NCBI GenBank assembly: GCA_023433825.1
Contig: JAEYTU010000391.1
Coordinates: forward strand, 1-5,364
DNA: 5,364 nt
Direction: 5' to 3'
Source: Planctomycetota bacterium
GTDB taxonomy: Bacteria > Planctomycetota > UBA1135 > UBA2386
Part shown: one piece after another, positions 1 to 4,712 of the stretch
How positions within the stretch are numbered: the first letter of the stretch is position 1
Layout of the letters: the number at the start of each line of letters is the position of its first letter
The notes under the pieces: model-generated
Told to the model about the DNA's origin: nothing
Databases searched by the model: none
What the model saw: only the letters and a program-made list of their open reading frames with translations
Made by a program: the position numbers and the translations under genes

Positions 1-882
1 GGAATGTCGTGGCCGAACGCCGGCGACCTCGGCTCGGTCGTCAAACCGTTCGTGCTGCTGGAGCACCTGGACGGGATCCGGAACGGCCGCCCGTCGGTCG
101 CGCCCGGCGGCATCCGACCGTGCCACGGCACGTTCCCACTGATGTCGCGCGCCGGCCGGCCGCTGACCTGCGACGCCAGTCACGGCGAACGTTCGTCCGA
201 CCCGGTCGCCGCGCTCGCCGAGTCGTGCAACGTGCACTTCTACGAACTGAGCCTCGTGCTGAAGGACGAGGGGCTGCGCCGCGCGTTCGCGCGCGCCGGC
301 TGGCAGCGGGACGACGTCGCGATCGCAGCGGGTTGGTGGACCGGCGACGTCGACGGCATCGGCGCGCCGGGGACGGCCGGCATCTACGAACTGCGACAAC
401 TGCAGGCGACGCGCGCGATCGGCTACGGGATCGCGGCGAACGTGCTGCAGGTCGCGCGCGCCTACGCCGGGCTCGCGACCGGCTCGCTGCCGACGCTGGG
501 CTTCTGGATCCGGCCGGAGGGACGCCACCGTGCGTCGCTGCAACTGCACGACGCGGATCTCGCGGTCGCGCGCGAAGGGCTGCGCGCGTGCGTGACCAGC
601 GGGACGGCGCGGCGTGTCGGCTTCGAGCCGCGGTGGCAGGTGCACGGCAAGACCGGGACGGCCGAAGTGCGCGCCGCGACTGCCGAACGTGGCGACCTGA
701 ACAACGCGTGGTTCGCCGGGTACTGCGGCGTGCGGCCGACGATCGCGTTCGCCGCCGTCGTCTACGACGTGTCCGGGCACGGCGCCGACGAGGCCGGAGC
801 GCTCGTGCGCGACCTGCTGCGCGCGATCGACGACGACGACGCCCTGCGCACGAAGTACCTGCCGAACGGGCGCGACCGATGA
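1..882 (+). CDS. Class B penicillin-binding protein, transpeptidase domain (PBP2/FtsI type), 5'-truncated by window edge
   Basis: D,D-transpeptidase that cross-links peptidoglycan stem peptides on the periplasmic side of the inner membrane. The frame is open to base 1, so the N-terminal membrane anchor and dimerisation domain lie outside the window. Numbering from the Met codon at 4, which is probably internal, the three active-site motifs occur in order: SVVK at 11-14 (nucleophile Ser11, general base Lys14), SCN at 74-76, and KTGT at 216-219. Supporting motifs are the AIGYGIAANVLQVARAYAGL stretch near 138-157, which matches the usual 'GQG..TPLQ.A.AYA' helix, and NAWFAGY near 234-240 after KTGT. 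Motif spacing is normal for the family. The residue two before the catalytic Ser is Leu, where a Pro is common. The gene overlaps the following rodA-like gene by 4 bases (ATGA), which makes the elongation-type PBP2 (mrdA) more likely than ftsI. The symbol is withheld because the N-terminus is not visible. Confidence 0.93.
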   Translation, partial: GMSWPNAGDLGSVVKPFVLLEHLDGIRNGRPSVAPGGIRPCHGTFPLMSRAGRPLTCDASHGERSSDPVAALAESCNVHFYELSLVLKDEGLRRAFARAGWQRDDVAIAAGWWTGDVDGIGAPGTAGIYELRQLQATRAIGYGIAANVLQVARAYAGLATGSLPTLGFWIRPEGRHRASLQLHDADLAVAREGLRACVTSGTARRVGFEPRWQVHGKTGTAEVRAATAERGDLNNAWFAGYCGVRPTIAFAAVVYDVSGHGADEAGALVRDLLRAIDDDDALRTKYLPNGRDR

Positions 883-2027
883 GCGGCACGGTGCTGATGC
901 GCATCGACTGGGGCCTGATCCTCTGGACGGCGATCGCCTGCACGGTCGGACTGCTGTTCGTGCATTCGGCGACGTTCGACGACCCCGAGTACGCCGGTCA
1001 AGATCGGCGACAGATGTTGTTCCTCGCCGCGTCGGCGGCGCTCGGCGCCGGCGTGATGTTGGTGTCGACGTCGCGGATCCAACGGTCGACGTGGTGGATC
1101 TACTTGGCGGTGATCGCGGCGCTGGTGCTGCTGCCGGTGTTCGGCGTGACGGTGAACGGCGCGCGTCGCTGGTACCGGCTGCCGGGGTTCTCGGTGCAGC
1201 CGTCCGAGTTCGCGAAGCTCGCCGTGATCCTCGCGCTGGCCGCGCACCTGCGGTTCAAGGTCCGCGCCGAAGCGACGGCGGGGTGGGTCGGTGCGATCGT
1301 CGTCACGGCGCTGCCGGCGGCGCTCGTGCTGATGCAGCCCGACCTCGGCAGCTCGCTCGTGTTCTGGCCGGTCATGTTCGCGGTCTGTCACGCCGCCGGC
1401 GTGCCCGGGAAGACGCTGCTGCGCCTCGCGGCCGCATTCGCGATCGGTGGGATCCTCGTCGTCTGCTTCGGACTGCACGGCTACCAGCGAACGCGGATCG
1501 ACACGTGGCTCTCGCACTTCGCGTGGAGCGACGCCGACCTCGCGACGCGCGAGGTGCGCGAAGTCATCCTCGGCTCGGGGTATCAGCCGTGGCAGTCGTT
1601 GATCGCGATCGGCGCCGGCGGCTGGACCGGCTTCGGTCTGATGCAGGGTCCGCAGAATCGCTACGACTTCCTGCCGTACCGTTCGTCGGACTACGTCTTC
1701 GCCGTCGTCTGCGAGGAGACCGGATGGCTCGGCGCGATCGGCGTGCTGACGCTGCAGATCGTGCTCGCGTTGTGGGTGCTCGCGCTCGGCAGTCGGTGTC
1801 GCGAGCGGTTCTCGCGGTTGTGCTGCGTCGGGATCGGGATCTGGCTCGGGACGCAGAGCCTGATGCACGTCGCGGTCTGTGCGTGGCTCGTGCCGGCGAC
1901 CGGGCTGCCGATGCCGCTGATCAGCGCCGGCGGCAGTTCGACGCTGGTCGCCGTCGTCGCGATCGCGCTGGCCATCAACCTGTGCGCGCGCAGGCAGCCG
2001 GTGCTGGCCGGCGACGGCTTCGATTGA
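879..2027 (+). CDS. rodA: RodA/FtsW-family SEDS peptidoglycan glycosyltransferase
   Basis: Polytopic inner-membrane enzyme that polymerises lipid II into glycan strands together with a class B PBP. The product has 382 residues, close to the usual RodA length of about 370, with roughly ten hydrophobic segments. Family motifs in order: GARRWYRLPGFSVQPSEFAK at 94-113; QPDLGSS at 153-159; a YQPWQSLIAIGAGG stretch at 235-248; FLPYRSSDYVFAV at 264-276, where Asp271 matches the catalytic Asp of the TDFIFA motif (Asp262 of E. coli RodA); and LPMPLISAGGSS at 343-354. The ATG at 879 is preferred because it overlaps the PBP stop as ATGA, suggesting translational coupling; an in-frame ATG at 897 is the alternative. 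Pairing with a PBP supports RodA over FtsW or SpoVE, but sequence alone does not settle this. Oddities: the usual PERHTD is PYRSSD here, and the usual SYGGSS is SAGGSS. Confidence 0.93.
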   Translation: MSGTVLMRIDWGLILWTAIACTVGLLFVHSATFDDPEYAGQDRRQMLFLAASAALGAGVMLVSTSRIQRSTWWIYLAVIAALVLLPVFGVTVNGARRWYRLPGFSVQPSEFAKLAVILALAAHLRFKVRAEATAGWVGAIVVTALPAALVLMQPDLGSSLVFWPVMFAVCHAAGVPGKTLLRLAAAFAIGGILVVCFGLHGYQRTRIDTWLSHFAWSDADLATREVREVILGSGYQPWQSLIAIGAGGWTGFGLMQGPQNRYDFLPYRSSDYVFAVVCEETGWLGAIGVLTLQIVLALWVLALGSRCRERFSRLCCVGIGIWLGTQSLMHVAVCAWLVPATGLPMPLISAGGSSTLVAVVAIALAINLCARRQPVLAGDGFD

Positions 2028-2033
2028 GTCGCG

Positions 2034-2045
2034 CGCAGCGCTGCG
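2034..2045. repeat. Perfect 12-base palindrome in the rodA-thioesterase gap
   Basis: CGCAGCGCTGCG is self-complementary over all 12 bases and fills the middle of the 36-base spacer between the rodA stop and the thioesterase start. It could be an operator half or simply a by-product of high GC. As RNA it would need to open its centre to form a loop, so it would make only a short hairpin. No function is assigned. Confidence 0.4.
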
Positions 2046-2063
2046 TCATCCTTCGCGGCGATC

Positions 2064-2525
2064 GTGATCTACACCCGCCGCTACCGTTACCGCTTCGGCG
2101 ACATCGACGACGCGGGCATCGCCTACTACCCGAAGTTCTTCCACTACTACCACTGCTGCTTCGAGGACTGGTGGAGTGATGCGTTGGGCACGCCGTATCC
2201 GAGCGTGCTGCACGACGAGGAGTTCGGGTTGCCGGTCGTCTCCGTGCAGGCCGACTTCTTCTCGCCGATCCGCTACGGCGACACGCCGGACATCTCGCTC
2301 GGCGTGCTGTCGATCGGCACGACGTCGGTCCAGTTCGGGTTCTGGATGACGCAACCCGGCGCGACGGCGGCGAGCGCCAGTGCGCGGATCACGACCGTCG
2401 CGATGCACATGACGCGGCGGGTCAAGGTGCCGGTGCCGGAGCGGCATCGTGCGGCGTTCGAGCGGTATCGGATCGACCCCAGCGAGTTCCCGTCGCGGCC
2501 GGACGCCGGTGACGCGGCGCGGTGA
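2064..2525 (+). CDS. Acyl-CoA thioesterase, 4-hydroxybenzoyl-CoA thioesterase (4HBT/YbgC) hotdog family
   Basis: Predicted cytoplasmic hotdog-fold hydrolase of acyl-CoA thioesters; 153 residues, typical for the family. The diagnostic N-terminal motif FGDIDDAGIAYYPKFFHYYH is at 11-30. It closely parallels the FGDCDPAGIVWYPNY motif of Pseudomonas 4-hydroxybenzoyl-CoA thioesterase, and Asp15 aligns with that enzyme's catalytic Asp17. Later parts fit the strand pattern of the fold, including a VSVQADFFSPIRYGD stretch at 59-73, FGFW at 91-94 and a TTVAMHM strand at 110-116. The start is the GTG at 2064, the first start codon after the preceding stop in the same frame; no convincing Shine-Dalgarno precedes it. 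It lies 36 bases after rodA on the same strand and may be co-transcribed. The substrate cannot be inferred: YbgC members act on short or long acyl-CoAs and other members on aromatic CoAs. The last codons fall inside a duplicated 24-base segment. Confidence 0.87.
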   Translation: MIYTRRYRYRFGDIDDAGIAYYPKFFHYYHCCFEDWWSDALGTPYPSVLHDEEFGLPVVSVQADFFSPIRYGDTPDISLGVLSIGTTSVQFGFWMTQPGATAASASARITTVAMHMTRRVKVPVPERHRAAFERYRIDPSEFPSRPDAGDAAR

Positions 2526-2560
2526 GGCGGCGCGCGGACGCGGCGCGGTGAGGCGGCGCG
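2511..2560. repeat. 24-base direct repeat spanning the thioesterase stop codon
   Basis: The segment 2511-2534 is repeated exactly at 2537-2560, with a period of 26 bases. The first copy supplies the last four codons and the TGA of the thioesterase gene; the second copy carries the same TGA-containing stretch in non-coding DNA. Both copies are almost all G and C (GACGCGGCGCGGTGAGGCGG as the core). This looks like a local tandem duplication. Confidence 0.85.
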
Positions 2561-2566
2561 TCCGCG
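2533..2566. terminator. GC-rich hairpin between convergent genes, possible bidirectional terminator
   Basis: CGCGGACGCG at 2533-2542 is perfectly complementary to CGCGTCCGCG at 2557-2566, leaving a 14-base loop. An alternative pairing, 2534-2543 with 2562-2571, also gives 10 bp. The hairpin lies just past the thioesterase stop and 20 bases from the stop of the minus-strand gene, where a shared terminator would be expected. There is no T-tract on either strand, so it is not a canonical intrinsic terminator; it might act with Rho or protect 3' ends. Confidence 0.4.
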
Positions 2567-2586
2567 TCCGCTCGCTCGCGCGTCGT

Positions 2587-3855
2587 TCAGAACCCGAGCC
2601 GCAGCCCGTCGCTCGTCGCGATGCCGAGTGCGTTCGCGGTCGGATCGACGACGGCCCATTGCACGTGAACGACCTGACCGACGAGCGGTGGCAGCGGCGG
2701 CACCGGGAACGGCAGCAGCAGCCGGCCGGTCGGACCGGCGACGGTCGAAAGCGTTGCGATCGGCGTCGTCAGCAGGCGGCAGCCGGGCATGCCGATGCCG
2801 GTCAGGTCGATCGCCGTCGGCTGCGCACCGACGAACAGGACCGCCGGTGCGCCGGGCGGCGTCGGGATGCCGGTCAACGCGAAGGCCGAGTTGCCGGGGA
2901 ACGGCGCACCGACGGCACCGACCGTCGGGCCTCCGGACGCGCACGCTGCGCCGTAGCTGCGTGCCGTCGCGGCGTAGGGGACGAGTTCGAGCGAGCGCGT
3001 CTCGAGTCCGCCCGGCAGCAAGACGCTCCCGACCGGTCCGCTCAGCGTCGAGAGGACGAGCGCGCCCGGCACGCCGACCAGATACCGACGTCGGTAGGGG
3101 TCGTGCACGATCGAGCCGACCGGCGCGGCCGCGACCGTCGTCAGCAAGCGTGCGGCACCGGTCACCGGCGACAGCGCGAACAGGCGTCCCTGCGTCTCTG
3201 CCGCGACGTAGCTCTCGGACAGCGACCAAGCCAAGCCGGCGACTTGAACGTCGATCCGGACCGAACGCCGTTGCAGCGTGCGGAGATCGACGGTCGCGAA
3301 CGTTCGCAGCGTGCCGGTCGAACTCGACGTCTCGGTCACGGTCGCGAACTCGTTCGCGCCGCGCGTCGCGGCGGCGATCGGCGTCGCGTCGAGCAGTTGC
3401 GGAACGGCGCTCCAGGTCGGCAGCAGGACCAGGCCTCCGGACGTCGCGACCAGCCACCCGGCATCGGCGTGCGTCATCGCGACGACGCGGCCCGGCAGTG
3501 GTGACGAGATCGCGACCGGCGGGTCGACACGACCCGACGTGACCGTCGCCGCGAAGATCCGTTCGCCGGCAGCGTCGTTGCCGGCGAGCAGCAGTCGGTC
3601 GCCGTTCTCGTGCCACACCGCCAGTCGCCATTGGATGCCACTCGGCAGCGTGCTCGTCGTCGGCGTCCCGTGGATCGGTTCGACGAGGACGATCTCGGCG
3701 CTCTGCGCCGTGGCGTGCAGGACGACGATGTGTCCTGGGGTCACTTGGGCGGGCAGCGCCGACGAGGCTGCGGCGGCGCAGAGCAGACTGGCGGCGACGA
3801 GCGCGCGCGGAGCGGATCGGGCGAGGGGGGGACGCACGGCGCGTGAGTGTCGCAC
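2587..3855 (-). CDS. Secreted propeller-like protein with planctomycete-type C-terminal two-Cys module
   Basis: Predicted exported protein of 422 residues, function unknown. Residues 1-36 form a signal peptide: a basic, Arg-rich start, a hydrophobic core ALVAASLLCAAAASSA, and a likely cleavage site after LPA, before Gln37. Leu-Leu-Cys inside the core is not a good lipobox. Residues 40-295 are beta-rich with repeated blade-like phrases, such as LAVWHENGDRLLLAG near 78-92, LAWSLSESYVAAETQGRLFA near 208-227 and VHDPYRRRYLVGVPGAL near 250-266, suggesting a degenerate beta-propeller. No catalytic motif is visible. Residues 301-422 start YGAACASGG and end with VQWAVVDPTANALGIATSDG (398-417) and LRLGF. 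I recognise this as a recurrent C-terminal module of secreted planctomycete proteins; Cys305 and Cys359 are probably disulfide partners. Starts are uncertain: GTG at 3855 (given) or GTG at 3837, neither with a good Shine-Dalgarno. Confidence 0.8.
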   Translation of the reverse strand: MRHSRAVRPPLARSAPRALVAASLLCAAAASSALPAQVTPGHIVVLHATAQSAEIVLVEPIHGTPTTSTLPSGIQWRLAVWHENGDRLLLAGNDAAGERIFAATVTSGRVDPPVAISSPLPGRVVAMTHADAGWLVATSGGLVLLPTWSAVPQLLDATPIAAATRGANEFATVTETSSSTGTLRTFATVDLRTLQRRSVRIDVQVAGLAWSLSESYVAAETQGRLFALSPVTGAARLLTTVAAAPVGSIVHDPYRRRYLVGVPGALVLSTLSGPVGSVLLPGGLETRSLELVPYAATARSYGAACASGGPTVGAVGAPFPGNSAFALTGIPTPPGAPAVLFVGAQPTAIDLTGIGMPGCRLLTTPIATLSTVAGPTGRLLLPFPVPPLPPLVGQVVHVQWAVVDPTANALGIATSDGLRLGF

Positions 3856-3902
3856 CGGCCGGTCCGCGGCGGCAGCATCTGTCGAATCTCCGCGCGGCGC
3901 CG

Positions 3903-3934
3903 CGGCGATCCGCGGTCACCGCGTCGGATCGCCG
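3903..3934 (-). terminator. Hairpin directly after the coiled-coil gene stop, putative terminator or 3'-end structure
   Basis: CGGCGATCCG at 3903-3912 pairs perfectly with CGGATCGCCG at 3925-3934, a 10-bp stem with a 12-base loop. An alternative inner stem, CGCGG at 3911-3915 with CCGCG at 3919-3923, could form instead of the innermost pairs. On the minus strand the hairpin begins one base after the TGA (3936-3938) of the upstream gene, as expected of a transcript 3' end. There is no T-run after it on that strand, so termination is inferred from position only. It occupies much of the 80-base spacer before the secreted-protein gene. Confidence 0.45.
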
Positions 3935-3935
3935 T

Positions 3936-4712
3936 TCACTTGCGGTTCGACTGCGCCTTCTTCATGAAGACCTCGACGTACTTCCGGTAGCGCTCGGGGA
4001 CTTCCGGCGCGCCGCCGCGACCTTGCAGGAACTGGAGATACGGCGGCAGGTTGCCCCACTGCCCCGTGTCGGACTCGCGGTTGACGCGCTCGGTGCCGGC
4101 GTCGGGGTTGCGCCCGGCGTTCGTGTTCCGGCCGCCGTCGGGGTTCTCCCCGCCGTCCTGCGGATCACCGTCGCCCTGGCGCGGTTGGTTCGGTTGGTTC
4201 TGACCGCCGGGCTCCTGGCCCTGCGATTGGCCCTGTTGCTGGCGTTGGAACTCCGGCGAGTTCGACTGATCGCGCGGGTTGTTCCGACCCTGTCCCTGTC
4301 CGCCTTGGCGCGGCTGGCCCTGGCCGGACGAAGGCGAACCCTGGCTCTCGCCTTCGCTCGGGCTACCGCTGGACTGCGCCATGTCCTGGATCTCCTTGAT
4401 CAGCTCGCCGAGCTTCTCGACGGTCTGACTCTGCGATCCCGACGTCTGCTTCAGCAGCTCGCGCATCTGTTCGACGCTGCGGCGCATGCCGTCGGCGGCC
4501 GCGCCTGCGGAGCTGGCACTGCGGCCCTTCGCCGTCGTCTCCAGCAGCAGGCGATCGATCTCCTTCATCTCCTCGGCGACCTTCCGCGCGATGTCGCGCA
4601 CGCGCGTCTGCGGGTCGCCACCGATCTGCGCCGCGATCGGGCCTGCCCACGCGAGCGCGGCGGCGAGCGCGATCGAAACGGTTGCGGACTTGCTGCTTCG
4701 GTGCTGGTTCAT
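3936..4712 (-). CDS. Exported coiled-coil protein with Gln/Gly/Pro/Asn-rich linker and WGxLPP...RYRKY C-terminus
   Basis: Predicted exported protein of 258 residues, function unknown. Residues 1-29 are a signal peptide (MNQHRSSKSATVSIALAAAL, then AWAGPIAAQ; cleavage near AAQ). Residues 34-113 are a charged amphipathic helix region, probably coiled coil. Residues 114-217 are a low-complexity linker rich in Q, G, P, N, S and D, likely disordered. A conserved-looking tail follows: WGNLPP at 219-224, then PERYRKYVEVFMKKA at 239-253. That tail resembles the 'WG.LPP...Y...I..Y...' ends of planctomycetal proteins and of DUF4175/TIGR02302-like low-complexity proteins; this is remembered similarity, not a search result. 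The ATG at 4712 overlaps the upstream stop as ATGA and has its own Shine-Dalgarno, so the start is well supported. Tight coupling to the upstream coiled-coil gene suggests the two products work together, probably at the envelope. Confidence 0.8.
   Translation of the reverse strand: MNQHRSSKSATVSIALAAALAWAGPIAAQIGGDPQTRVRDIARKVAEEMKEIDRLLLETTAKGRSASSAGAAADGMRRSVEQMRELLKQTSGSQSQTVEKLGELIKEIQDMAQSSGSPSEGESQGSPSSGQGQPRQGGQGQGRNNPRDQSNSPEFQRQQQGQSQGQEPGGQNQPNQPRQGDGDPQDGGENPDGGRNTNAGRNPDAGTERVNRESDTGQWGNLPPYLQFLQGRGGAPEVPERYRKYVEVFMKKAQSNRK

Noticed and set aside
9..878. Arg-rich open frame running upstream of rodA in the same frame
   Set aside because: It is an alternate frame of the PBP gene, with composition dominated by Arg, Ala and Gly as expected for shadow frames in high-GC DNA. 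The rodA protein begins at 879, where recognisable sequence starts.
762..1868. 368-residue open frame antisense to rodA
   Set aside because: It is rich in Arg, Asp, His, Gln and Glu, with no motif and no start context, and it lies wholly opposite well-supported genes.
2449..3504. 351-residue plus-strand open frame in the strand-switch region
   Set aside because: It is antisense to the secreted protein, composed mostly of Arg, Gly, Asp and Gln, and overlaps the end of the thioesterase gene; no recognisable domain.
3778..3780. Cysteine in the signal peptide core as a lipoprotein site
   Set aside because: Residues before Cys26 are Ser-Leu-Leu, which does not fit the lipobox requirement for a small residue just before Cys; Ala-Leu-Pro-Ala followed by Gln is a better signal peptidase I site.
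2273..3919. 548-residue minus-strand open frame overlapping the secreted-protein gene
   Set aside because: Its composition is Arg/Asp/Ala-dominated. The alternative frame gives a signal peptide and a recognisable C-terminal module and ends before the convergent gene, whereas this one would overlap the thioesterase.
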